A stretch of 64,000 nucleotides of DNA. Source: Microvirga subterranea. Lineage in GTDB: Bacteria; Pseudomonadota; Alphaproteobacteria; Rhizobiales; Beijerinckiaceae. A program made the translations under genes and the position numbers. This document shows positions 49,664 through 58,582 of this stretch, piece after piece (the first letter of the stretch is position 1; every line of letters begins with the position of its first letter). The stretch covers positions 358,727 to 422,726 of the forward strand of contig NZ_QQBB01000001.1 in NCBI RefSeq assembly GCF_003350535.1, given 5' to 3'. The notes beneath the pieces are model-generated. The model made no database searches and was not told the DNA's origin. It saw only the letters and a list, made by a program, of their open reading frames with translations.

Positions 49664-51102
49664 CCCTCCACCGCATCACCCTTCGGGACGGCGCGGACCT
49701 CGACGGATTCCGCAAGGCCGTGCGCCGGCTCGTCCACGAGGAGCTCGCGCCCCAGCATGTCGTTTTCGACGTCGAGGCCGCGCCGGACCTCTTCGGCGGC
49801 GAGGCGGCCGGTGAGGCGTCGCCGATCTCCCTGCCGCGCAGCCTGAGCGAGATGATCGGCCGCGTCGTCTGCCACCGGGACCCGGAGCGCTACGCCCTGC
49901 TCTACCAGCTCGTCTGGCGGGTGCTGAACGGCGAGCGCGAACTTCTCGACATCGCCACCGATCCGCTCGTGCACCGGCTCGAGCTGATGGCGCGGGCGGT
50001 GCGGCGCGACCTCCACAAGATGCACGCCTTCGTGCGCTTCCGACGCATCCGGGATGCAGAGCTCGAGCGCTTCGCCGCCTGGTTCGAGCCGGAGCACTTC
50101 ATCCTGGAGGCGGCGGCGCCCTTCTTCGTCGACCGCTTCCGCTCCCTCGACTGGACGATCCTGACGCCGATCGGGTCCGCGCACTGGGACCGGGACAAGC
50201 TGACCTACGGCCCGCCGGCCCGGCGAGAGGACGCGCCGGCGGAGGACGAGTTCGAGGACAGTTGGCGCGGCTATTACGAGAGCGTGTTCAATCCGGCGCG
50301 GGTGAACCCCGTCGCCATGCGGGCCGAGATGCCCAAAAAGTATTGGCGCAACATGCCGGAGGCCGTCGCCATCCCGGGGCTGATCCAAACCGCGTCCCAG
50401 CGCGTTGAACGGATGATCGAACAGGAGGCGACGATGCCGGCGAAACGCACCCCCGAGCGCGCCCTGGAGGCCATGTGGGACCAGGAGCCGAAGACGCTTG
50501 AAGAGCTCAACGCCATCATCGCGAAGGCCGGGCCGCTGGTTCCGGGCGCGACCCAGGCCGTCTTCGGCGAGGGACCGGCACATGCCGACATCGCCTTCGT
50601 GGGCGAGCAGCCCGGCGACCAGGAGGACCTGCAGGGGCGGCCCTTCGTGGGCCCGGCCGGCAAGCTCCTGACCAGGGCCCTGACCGAGGCGGGCATCGAC
50701 CGGAGCCATACCTATCTTACCAATGCGGTGAAGCACTTCAAATTCGAGCAGCGCGGCCACCGGCGCATCCATTCCAAGCCGACCACCGGCGAGGTGAAGC
50801 ACTACCGGCCCTGGCTCATGAAGGAGCTGGAGCTGGTGCGGCCCAAGCTGGTGGTGGCGCTCGGCGCGACGGCGCTCCTGGCGCTCACCGGCAAGGCGAC
50901 GCCGATCACCCGCTCCCGCGGCCGGGCGAAGTTCGGCGCCTGGGAGGGTTACGTGACGGTCCACCCGTCCTACCTGCTGCGCCTGCCCGACGAGGAGACG
51001 AAACGCGAGGCATACGCCGCCTTCCTGGCGGATCTGCGCCGCATTCACGACCTCGCCCTGGCCGATCCGGACACCGGCGAGCTCCCGCTCGCGGCCGAAT
51101 AG
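49660..51102 (+). CDS. Fused TIGR03915-type / UdgX-like uracil-DNA binding protein, cysteine-free UDG domain
   Basis: 480 residues in two parts. The N-terminal domain (about 1-235) is the TIGR03915 DNA-repair-type domain (YALLYQLVWRVLNGE, HAFVRFRRI, AHWDRDKLTYG). The C-terminal domain (about 265-480) is a family-4-like uracil-DNA glycosylase of the UdgX class: GEQPGDQEDLQGRPFVGPAG (315-334), the RRIH loop with H371 corresponding to the covalent cross-linking histidine, and HPS at 435-437. In UdgX four cysteines hold an iron-sulfur cluster; here the entire C-terminal domain has no cysteine. Coupled by ATGA to the radical SAM gene, so the two proteins probably act in one repair pathway. Confidence 0.9.
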   Translation: MTLHRITLRDGADLDGFRKAVRRLVHEELAPQHVVFDVEAAPDLFGGEAAGEASPISLPRSLSEMIGRVVCHRDPERYALLYQLVWRVLNGERELLDIATDPLVHRLELMARAVRRDLHKMHAFVRFRRIRDAELERFAAWFEPEHFILEAAAPFFVDRFRSLDWTILTPIGSAHWDRDKLTYGPPARREDAPAEDEFEDSWRGYYESVFNPARVNPVAMRAEMPKKYWRNMPEAVAIPGLIQTASQRVERMIEQEATMPAKRTPERALEAMWDQEPKTLEELNAIIAKAGPLVPGATQAVFGEGPAHADIAFVGEQPGDQEDLQGRPFVGPAGKLLTRALTEAGIDRSHTYLTNAVKHFKFEQRGHRRIHSKPTTGEVKHYRPWLMKELELVRPKLVVALGATALLALTGKATPITRSRGRAKFGAWEGYVTVHPSYLLRLPDEETKREAYAAFLADLRRIHDLALADPDTGELPLAAE

Positions 51103-51105
51103 GCC

Positions 51106-52422
51106 CTAGACGCTCTCGGGCCGCGGCGCCGCAGGGGTCCCGGACGGGCCCGGCTCGACCGGGCACCAGGCATCCACCGCCTCGCCCCGGTTCTGCCGCT
51201 GCCGGTCGAGATACCGCATCACGGGGGTGACCGTGGTGCCGTGCAGCAGGATCGAGATCAGCACGATCAGCCCGGTGGTGCTCCAGAGCAGGTCGGGCGC
51301 CTCGAACTTCGCATGCCCTAGGGCATAGGCGAGGTAATAGGCCGAGCCGAGGCCCCGGATGCCGAAGAAGCTGATCACCGCCTTCTCGTCCCGACGCTGG
51401 TCACGACCCATGAGGCTCAGCCAGCCGCTCAAGGGCCGCACCAGGAAGATCGTCGCAAGCGCGAACACGACGGCCTCGAGGCTCAGCGCCCGAAACAGAC
51501 CGCCGTCGGCGATTGCGCCGCCGAAGATCACGAGCAGCACCATCATGAAGAGCCGTTCGAGCTGCTCGACGAAATCGTGCAGCTTCTCGTGATACTCGTG
51601 GTTCCGCTCGACCGAGCGCAGCCCCAAGGCCGCCACGAACACGGCCAGGAAGCCGTAGCCGTGAGCCATCTCGGTGAGCCCGTAGGCGAGGCAGGTGATC
51701 CCCAGGGCCACGAAGCCGTCGCCCGTGCGGGAGAGCCTGGCCCGGTTGGGCAGCCGGAAGGTCAGCCATCCGAGGAAACGACCCACGACCCAGCCGACCG
51801 CGAGCCCGGCTGCGAGCTTCCAGATCACGTCGACCGTGAACCAGTGAAGGAGCCAGGGCTCGCCTGTCTGGGTGGCGAGCGCAAGCGCGATGGCGAGATT
51901 GACGAACGGAAAGGCGAGTCCGTCGTTGAGGCCGGCCTCCGACGTCAGGGTGAAGCGCACCTCGTCCTCCAGCCCCTCTCCGGGCGGCCCGACCTGCACG
52001 TCGCTCGCGAGCACCGGATCGGTCGGCGCGAGGGCCGCTCCAAGAAGGATCGCGGTCGCCGCCCCGAGGCCGAGAAGCAGGTGGGCCAGCACCGCCAAGG
52101 CCGCGATGGTGAGCGGCATGGCGACGCCCAGGAGGCGCCAGGTCAGGGCGCAGCTCGCCCAGGCCAGCGGCCGGTCGAGCTTGAGCCCCGCCCCCATGAG
52201 GGCGATCAGAACCACGAACTCCGTGAGCCGCTCGGTGATCGCCAGGTGCTCCTGCGGGTGCGGCGCCACCCCCGGGATCTGGGGGATCGAGAACAGGACC
52301 ACGCCGAGGCCGACGCAGACGATCGGCAGCGAGAGCGGAAGCTCCTTCAGGAGCATGGGCAGCCACGCCGTGAGGAGCACGACGGCGCCGAAACCTGCAA
52401 GCACGACGATATAGGAATCCAT
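51106..52422 (-). CDS. Sodium:proton antiporter, CPA1 (NhaP-like)
   Basis: 438 residues with about 12 membrane helices. The ion-binding segments are LGAALAPTDPVLASDVQVG and LTSEAGLNDGLAFPF, in which the Thr-Asp-Pro and Asn-Asp pairs are typical of CPA1 exchangers. A short hydrophilic C-terminal tail is Pro-rich. It exchanges Na+ or K+ for H+ across the inner membrane. It converges with the UdgX-like gene (three bases between stops) and is divergent from the penicillin-binding protein gene. Confidence 0.92.
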   Translation of the reverse strand: MDSYIVVLAGFGAVVLLTAWLPMLLKELPLSLPIVCVGLGVVLFSIPQIPGVAPHPQEHLAITERLTEFVVLIALMGAGLKLDRPLAWASCALTWRLLGVAMPLTIAALAVLAHLLLGLGAATAILLGAALAPTDPVLASDVQVGPPGEGLEDEVRFTLTSEAGLNDGLAFPFVNLAIALALATQTGEPWLLHWFTVDVIWKLAAGLAVGWVVGRFLGWLTFRLPNRARLSRTGDGFVALGITCLAYGLTEMAHGYGFLAVFVAALGLRSVERNHEYHEKLHDFVEQLERLFMMVLLVIFGGAIADGGLFRALSLEAVVFALATIFLVRPLSGWLSLMGRDQRRDEKAVISFFGIRGLGSAYYLAYALGHAKFEAPDLLWSTTGLIVLISILLHGTTVTPVMRYLDRQRQNRGEAVDAWCPVEPGPSGTPAAPRPESV

Positions 52423-52520
52423 GAGACCCTGAACGTCCCGGGGATTCCCCGGGTTCCGCCGCCTGATGGGTTAACCGCCCCTTAAACCCGCCACATTTAC
52501 AGTGCCTCAGAACATGTTAA

Positions 52521-52538
52521 GGCCGGAATATGCCGGCC
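52521..52538. promoter_or_regulatory. Palindrome GGCCGG-AATATG-CCGGCC upstream of the PBP gene
   Basis: Perfect 6-base arms with an AT-rich centre 22 bases upstream of the putative TTG start. It may be an operator or a 5'UTR hairpin. The flanking CTTAAACC, ACATTTACAG and ATGTTAAGG tracts suggest the promoter is in 52475-52525. Confidence 0.3.
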
Positions 52539-52560
52539 GTCTCAACATGGGGTTAGAATC

Positions 52561-54711
52561 TTGGCGAACGGACGTGACCGACGCGAGCCGGTCTTCGACG
52601 CGCCCGCCGCCAGCGCGGGGGAGCTGGACGACTTCCGCCTCTCGCCTGAGGACCGGGCAGGGGGCACCATGGCAAGGCAGCGCGCATCACGCGGAGGCTC
52701 GGGCAATTCCGGCCGCGGCGCTCCGCGCCCGAAGAGCCCCAAGCGCCGGCGCGGCGGCCGTTCCATCCTGGGCAAGCTCTTCTATGCCGGCGTCGTCCTC
52801 TGCCTCTGGGCCGTGATCGCGGTCGGAGGCGTCGTGGCCTATTACGCCGCGCAGCTTCCCCCCATCGACCAGCTCACCGTGCCGAAGCGGCCGCCCAACA
52901 TCGCCATCATGGCGAGCGACGGCTCGCTTCTGGCGAATCGGGGCGAGACCGGCGGGCGCACCGTGTCGATCAAGGAACTCCCGCCCTACCTGCCGAAGGC
53001 CTTTGTGGCCATCGAGGACCGGCGCTTCTACGACCATTTCGGCATCGACCCGATGGGCATCGCCCGTGCCCTCTACCGCAACATCCACCGCGGCGGCGTC
53101 TCCCAGGGCGGCTCGACCCTGACGCAGCAGCTCGCCAAGAACCTGTTCCTCACACAGGAGCGCACCGCCTCGCGCAAGATCCAGGAGGCGATCCTGTCGC
53201 TCTGGCTTGAGCGCAACTACACCAAGGACCAGATCCTCGAGCTCTACCTGAACCGGGTCTATTTCGGCGCCGGCGCCTATGGGGTCGAGGCCGCGGCCCA
53301 GCGCTACTACGGCAAGTCCGCCCGCAACCTGTCGCTCTCGGAGGCTGCCGTCCTGGCCGGCCTCGTCCAGGCGCCGTCGCGGCTTGCGCCGAACCGCAAC
53401 CCGCAGGCCGCCCAGGCCCGCGCGGAGCTCGTGATCGCCGCCATGAACGAGCTCGGCTTCATCACGCCGGGCATGACCAAGACGGCGCTGAGCGATCCCG
53501 CCCAGCCCATGCGCCCGAAGGGGGCCGGATCGGTCAATTACGCGGCCGACTACGTGATGGACGTGCTCGACGACTTCGTCGGCACCATCGAGTCGGACAT
53601 CGTGGTCTCGACCACCATCGACCCGACCCTCCAGGCCGCGGCCGAGCGGGTGCTCGTGGACGAGCTCGCCGCCAAGGGCCAGAAGCTCAACGTGAGCCAG
53701 GGCGCCTTCGTGGCCCTGCAGCCCGACGGTGCGCTGAGGGCCCTGGTGGGCGGCCGGAACTACGAGACGAGCCAGTTCAACCGGGCGACGGCGGCCCGCC
53801 GCCAGCCGGGCTCCTCGTTCAAGCCGTTCGTGTATCTCACGGCCATCGAGCGGGGCTACACCCCCGACATGGTCCTCGAGGACTCGCCGGTCAATTACAA
53901 GGGCTGGGCGCCGCACAACTACGACCGCAAGTACCGCGGCCCCATCGCCATGCGCGACGCCCTGGCGCTGTCGCTCAACACCATCGCGATCAAGCTCAAC
54001 ATGGAGGTCGGGCCGAAGAGCGTCGTGCAGACAGCGCAGCGACTCGGAATCTCCTCGCCCCTGCAGGCTAACGGCTCGCTGGCGCTCGGCACATCCGAGG
54101 TGACGCCGCTCGAACTGGTGGCGGCCTATGCGGCCTTCGCCAATGGCGGCACCGGGGTCATCCCCTACGTCATCGCCCAGGTGAAGACCACCGACGGCAA
54201 GCTGATCTACAAGCGCCCGGCCGGCGGAGGACTCGGCCGCGTCATCGACCCGTCCGCGGTCGCCATGATGAACGACATGATGCACAACACCTTCGTGGTC
54301 GGCACGGCTCGGAAGGCGCAGATCGGCGACTGGATGATGGCCGGAAAGACGGGCACGACAGACGACTACAAGGACGCTTGGTTCGTCGGCTTCACGGGCA
54401 ATCTCGTGGCGGGCGTCTGGCTCGGCAACGACGACGGCGCGCTCACCAAGCGCGTGACCGGCGGCGGCCTGCCGACGGAAGTCTGGCACGAGTTCATGAA
54501 GATCGCCCTCAAGGACAAGCAGCCCGTGCCGCTTCCGGGTCAGCAGTACTTCCGCACGCCCGCACCCTCCGAGGTGCCGGTGGCGGACGCCACGGGCGCG
54601 CCGCAATACGCCACCGCCCAGCCCCGCGAGAGCGGCTGGGTGGCGCCGGGCCCGCAGGCGCGGGCGCGTGGCGGCGAGAAGAACTTTCTCGAGCGCCTGT
54701 TCGGGCTCTAG
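52561..54711 (+). CDS. Class A penicillin-binding protein (PBP1A family)
   Basis: 716 residues. A basic Pro/Arg-rich cytoplasmic tail, one membrane anchor (about 72-95), a GT51 glycosyltransferase domain (EDRRFYDHFGID, GGSTLTQQLAKNLF, RKIQEAILSLWLE) and a transpeptidase domain with SxxK (PGSSFKPFVY), SxN (SLNT) and KTG (AGKTGTTDDYK). It polymerises and cross-links peptidoglycan in the periplasm. The start is uncertain. The TTG at 52561 is kept because the segment RDRREPVFDA recurs in the family, but ATG 52669 has a better ribosome binding site. The stop CTAG is shared with the convergent MFS gene. Confidence 0.94.
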   Translation: MANGRDRREPVFDAPAASAGELDDFRLSPEDRAGGTMARQRASRGGSGNSGRGAPRPKSPKRRRGGRSILGKLFYAGVVLCLWAVIAVGGVVAYYAAQLPPIDQLTVPKRPPNIAIMASDGSLLANRGETGGRTVSIKELPPYLPKAFVAIEDRRFYDHFGIDPMGIARALYRNIHRGGVSQGGSTLTQQLAKNLFLTQERTASRKIQEAILSLWLERNYTKDQILELYLNRVYFGAGAYGVEAAAQRYYGKSARNLSLSEAAVLAGLVQAPSRLAPNRNPQAAQARAELVIAAMNELGFITPGMTKTALSDPAQPMRPKGAGSVNYAADYVMDVLDDFVGTIESDIVVSTTIDPTLQAAAERVLVDELAAKGQKLNVSQGAFVALQPDGALRALVGGRNYETSQFNRATAARRQPGSSFKPFVYLTAIERGYTPDMVLEDSPVNYKGWAPHNYDRKYRGPIAMRDALALSLNTIAIKLNMEVGPKSVVQTAQRLGISSPLQANGSLALGTSEVTPLELVAAYAAFANGGTGVIPYVIAQVKTTDGKLIYKRPAGGGLGRVIDPSAVAMMNDMMHNTFVVGTARKAQIGDWMMAGKTGTTDDYKDAWFVGFTGNLVAGVWLGNDDGALTKRVTGGGLPTEVWHEFMKIALKDKQPVPLPGQQYFRTPAPSEVPVADATGAPQYATAQPRESGWVAPGPQARARGGEKNFLERLFGL

Positions 54712-55910
54712 CTCTTCGCCGACCGGGCCCGCCCGGTCGCCGTGAACACCGCGAGCGCCAGCACGCCCGTCGTGGCGATGGCGGCGGGCAGCGGCAGCGC
54801 GGAGGCGCCAAGTCCCTGGCCGAGCAGGATGCCGAGCACCGCCGCGAAGGTCATCTGGCAGATGCCCAGCAGCGACGAGGCCGCCCCGGCCCGGGCCGGG
54901 AACGGCATCAAGGCCGAGGCCATGGCCTGCGGCATGGTGAGCCCGACCCCGATGCCGTAGATCGCCATCGGTCCCGTGATGGCGAGGGACGACGCGACGC
55001 CCGCGGCCACCAGGACCAGCATCAGGACGCCGCCGAGCGCCAGACTCGTCACCCCGAGCCGGATCGTGCCGTCGAGCCCCCACGGCCCGACGAGGCGCTG
55101 CGCCAGGGTGGTGCCGGTGATGAAGCCCACCACCACGAACCCGAACGAGAAGGCGTAAGTCAGCTCGTTCAGGCCGTAGAGGCCCTGGAGCACGAAGGAC
55201 GAGCCCGAGATGAAGGCGAAGAGCCCGCCATAGGTCAGCATCGACAGGGCGACGTAGACCCGGTAGCCCGGATGCCCGAGCAGTGTCCCGAACCCCTTCA
55301 CGATCGACAGGAACGAGATCGGCACGTCGGATTTCGTCCGGATGCTCTCGGGCAGCCGCAGGACGACGGTGGCGGCGAGCGCCGCGCCGCACAGGATCAT
55401 GACCGCGAAGGTGACGCGCCAGCCGGAGACCTGCGCGATCAGGCCGCCGAGCACCGGCGCGACCGCCGGCACCACGCCCATGATGGTGCCCATGCGGGAC
55501 AGCTCCCGGCCGGCGCGCGGCCCCTCGTAGAAGTCGCGCACGATGGCCCGCCCGAGAACGATCGGCCCCGAGGCCCCGAGCGCCTGCACGAAGCGGGCCG
55601 CCACCAGGGTCTCGATGTTGGGCGACAGCGCGCAGACGAGGCTCGCCAGGGTGAAGAGGCCGAGGCCGAAGAGCAGCACCGGCTTGCGGCCGACCCGGTC
55701 GGAGACCGGCCCGTAGAAGAACTGCCCGGCCGCGAAGCCGAACAGGAAGGCCGACAGGGTCAGCTGCGCCTGGGCGGTCGTGGCGCCGAAATCGCGCGCG
55801 ATGGCGGGCAGCGACGGCAGGTACATGTCCGTCGAGAGCGGGCCGAGCGCCGTGAGGAGCGCCAGGACGACGGTAAGGGCCAGCGTTTCGGGCTTGAGCA
55901 TGGAGGGCAT
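54708..55910 (-). CDS. Bcr/CflA-family multidrug efflux MFS transporter
   Basis: 400 residues, 12 membrane helices. The DHA1 features are present: LGPLSTDMYLPSLPAIARDFG at helix 1 and motif A GPVSDRVGRKPVLLFG after helix 2. It exports drugs such as bicyclomycin or sulfonamides, or sulfur metabolites like cysteine, in exchange for protons; substrates are not predictable. It is convergent with the PBP gene, overlapping by four bases. A separate membrane gene lies 80 bases upstream on the same strand. Confidence 0.92.
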   Translation of the reverse strand: MPSMLKPETLALTVVLALLTALGPLSTDMYLPSLPAIARDFGATTAQAQLTLSAFLFGFAAGQFFYGPVSDRVGRKPVLLFGLGLFTLASLVCALSPNIETLVAARFVQALGASGPIVLGRAIVRDFYEGPRAGRELSRMGTIMGVVPAVAPVLGGLIAQVSGWRVTFAVMILCGAALAATVVLRLPESIRTKSDVPISFLSIVKGFGTLLGHPGYRVYVALSMLTYGGLFAFISGSSFVLQGLYGLNELTYAFSFGFVVVGFITGTTLAQRLVGPWGLDGTIRLGVTSLALGGVLMLVLVAAGVASSLAITGPMAIYGIGVGLTMPQAMASALMPFPARAGAASSLLGICQMTFAAVLGILLGQGLGASALPLPAAIATTGVLALAVFTATGRARSAKS

Positions 55911-55990
55911 CGACCGGATCAGGAGACAGGCAGGCCTTAAGCCGATCCGGCTCGCCTGTCATCTGCCGGGTGACGATTTCGCCCTCGCGC

Positions 55991-58432
55991 CTACTGGGCC
56001 GGCGCCGCCTGCGGCTGGAGGACGGTCCGCAGGAGGACCAGGGCCGGCAGGGGCAGGAGCAGGTAGCAGACGGCCCCGATCCGGAGCGTGGTGTCGATGC
56101 CGAACTCGATGCTCGTCAGGACCGCGACGCTCGCGGCCAGAACGCCGGCCGCCCCGTTGATGCCCCAGAACCACGGCGTCGGCGTCTCGTCGATGGCCCC
56201 GACGAGACGCATCCCGGTCGGGAAGCCGAAGCCCATGAGGAAGCCGGCCGGCGCCAGGACCACGACCGCGAGTCCCGCCCGCAGGAGGAGGTTGGCGCTT
56301 TCCAGGCGCAGCAGGATCTCGGGCAGCCAGGCGGGCAGGAGAAGGAGATACAGGCTGGTGAGGACCGCCCAGCCGATGAGCCGGCCGCCGCTGTCGAGGG
56401 GCGCACGCTCCGACACGAGGCTGCCGATCCCGGTCGACAGGATCAGGCTGAAGAGCACGACGCTCAGCGCATAGACCGGGTGGCCCAGGAAGACGCTGAT
56501 GCGCTGGAGCAGGCCGATCTCGGCCATCATGAAGCCGATGCCGATGAGGGCGAAGTAGAGGGTCCCGGCCCCGACGAGCGCGGACGGTCCGGTGCCGACG
56601 GTGGAGCGCAGCGGCACGAGGATCGTCGCGGCGACCAGGACGGCCGAGATGAGGATTAGGATCGCAAGTGTCAGGGTCGCGCTGAGGTTGCCGCCATACA
56701 CCCCGCCCCGCGAGGCTAAGCTGAAGACGTCTTGGTCGAACAGGCGGTCGAGCCGCAGCTGGTTGAAGAAGAACGGGCGGGCGTCGGTGGACGGGCTGAG
56801 GTCCAGGTAGGAGCCGCCGGTGGCCTGGTCGAGAGCTTCCCGGTCGGGGGCCGAGACGATGCGCTCCAGAAGCGGCGAGGCGGCTGGTCGCTGCGGTCTC
56901 AAGAGGACCTTGAACGCGTTGGCGTCGGCGGCGCCCTGGAGCGCCGCGAGGGCCTCGTCGGATAGGGGAGCCCGCGACGTGACCAGGGTGGCCACATGGT
57001 CCGAGGCCGCCATGAAGAGGTGGCGCTTGGCGTCCGCCGCGCCCATCTCCTGCAGGGTCGCGACCGCGAGGCTCACCATGCGGCCGGTCTCGTTGACCTC
57101 GCCGGGCGCATACCAGCGGCTCACGGTGAAGACCCCCGTCGGCGTCAGGCGCTCGAGAAAGATCCGCCAGGCCTCGACCGTGTAGAGGCCGTTCTCCGAC
57201 AGGGTGAAGGCGCCCGCGCCCGTGGCCGCCCAGGTGTCGATCAGGCTCATCTGGACGATGTCGAAGGTCCGGTTCGTGCGGGCGAACCAGCTGCGCGCCT
57301 CGTCGACCTCGAAGCTCACGCCGGGCAGACGGCCGATGGCGGTGTAGTCGGCGAAGCGACGGGTCAGGAGGTCGATGAAGATCGGGTTGATCTCGACGCC
57401 CACCACCTCCGGGACGCCGAACAGACGCGCGGACAGGAGGTCCCGGCCGCCCCCGACCCCGATCACGGCCCCGCTCTGCAGCCCCGGGATCGCATAGGCC
57501 ACGTTGGTGACGTCGGAGCGGAGGAAGTCGAGCTCCTTCAGGTCGCCGGAGAAGCGGTAGACGGCGGTGCCGGCGCCCCCGTCGATGTTCATCCAGCGCT
57601 GCTCGATCGGAGCCGCGGCGTAATGGGGCGACGGTCCCCAGAGCGCCGGACGCTCGACGGCGGGCTGGCCCACCGTGATCCGCGAGAACGAGTTCCAGCG
57701 CTCGAACGCGATCCGCTCCGGATGCTCGATCTGGTCCTTCACCACGGTCGGCCTGACACCCTCGGTCAGGCTGTTGCCGAGGGCCAGGAGCGCGAGTCCC
57801 GCCAGCACGACGCCGCGGTGTCGGAACAGCCTGCCGGTGACGGTCCGGTCAGCCGGAATGCTCCCGAGGCCGGCCTGCGCGAAGAGCAGGCCGCCCGCCG
57901 CGATGAGGACCGCGATCCAGAGCACCGCCGAAGGCCCGCTCACCAGGTTGAGCAGCACGAGGGCGCCGAGGCAGCCCAGGGCTGCGCCGACGAGGTCGAC
58001 CCCGTAGACCACCCCGACCGGGAACGGGCTGCGCGTCAGCGCGAGGCTGACCACGATGCCGGAGAAGAAGAACGGCAGGGACAGCACGACCGCGAACTCG
58101 GCCCAGACCACGAGGGACATGACGGAGGCCGGCAGGCTCGTAACGACGGTCAGCTGCACCAGGAGCGCCAGGACCGTGGACAGGGCGAAGCCGAGCGACG
58201 CGGCGGCGAGGTGGTAGGACAACTCCTCGGGCCGGTACCGCCGGGGCCGCAGATAGACCCAGACCGCCCCTGCGGTCAGGCCGAACATCGCGATGCTGAT
58301 GACGAAGAAGGCCAGGTGGTACCAGGACGTGACCGAGATGATCCGGGTTTCCACGATCTGCAGCATGAGGGTCGCTGCGGTGACCATGCCGAGGCCGGCG
58401 TAGAACGGCAGCCGTTGCACATTCTGGGGCAA
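55991..58432 (-). CDS. Membrane-embedded spermidine-synthase-like protein, 813 aa
   Basis: Three parts: about six N-terminal membrane helices (residues 8-220), a soluble spermidine-synthase/SAM-methyltransferase fold (about 280-600; GAVIGVGGGRDLLSARLFG, then VVGVEINP), and about six C-terminal helices (620-800). The TTG at 58432 is the best start because AGGGAGG lies exactly six bases before it; a GTG at 58486 has no such site. The aminopropyl-acceptor residues of true spermidine synthases are not evident, so the reaction is open: a membrane methyltransferase or a polyamine enzyme with transport are both possible. No speD or speE neighbour exists in the window. Confidence 0.8.
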   Translation of the reverse strand: MPQNVQRLPFYAGLGMVTAATLMLQIVETRIISVTSWYHLAFFVISIAMFGLTAGAVWVYLRPRRYRPEELSYHLAAASLGFALSTVLALLVQLTVVTSLPASVMSLVVWAEFAVVLSLPFFFSGIVVSLALTRSPFPVGVVYGVDLVGAALGCLGALVLLNLVSGPSAVLWIAVLIAAGGLLFAQAGLGSIPADRTVTGRLFRHRGVVLAGLALLALGNSLTEGVRPTVVKDQIEHPERIAFERWNSFSRITVGQPAVERPALWGPSPHYAAAPIEQRWMNIDGGAGTAVYRFSGDLKELDFLRSDVTNVAYAIPGLQSGAVIGVGGGRDLLSARLFGVPEVVGVEINPIFIDLLTRRFADYTAIGRLPGVSFEVDEARSWFARTNRTFDIVQMSLIDTWAATGAGAFTLSENGLYTVEAWRIFLERLTPTGVFTVSRWYAPGEVNETGRMVSLAVATLQEMGAADAKRHLFMAASDHVATLVTSRAPLSDEALAALQGAADANAFKVLLRPQRPAASPLLERIVSAPDREALDQATGGSYLDLSPSTDARPFFFNQLRLDRLFDQDVFSLASRGGVYGGNLSATLTLAILILISAVLVAATILVPLRSTVGTGPSALVGAGTLYFALIGIGFMMAEIGLLQRISVFLGHPVYALSVVLFSLILSTGIGSLVSERAPLDSGGRLIGWAVLTSLYLLLLPAWLPEILLRLESANLLLRAGLAVVVLAPAGFLMGFGFPTGMRLVGAIDETPTPWFWGINGAAGVLAASVAVLTSIEFGIDTTLRIGAVCYLLLPLPALVLLRTVLQPQAAPAQ

Positions 58433-58582
58433 TCGTCGCCTCCCTGTCGCGGGGGATCGATCGCGGCACCGGCCGTGCGCGTCCACGGCCGGAGACCCGA
58501 CGCAAGGGAAACTGTCTCATGAAAACGCGGCTGTGTCAGCTTGGCTTGAAGAGCCGGCCGGACGCGATAGGCTTTTGGCCCC

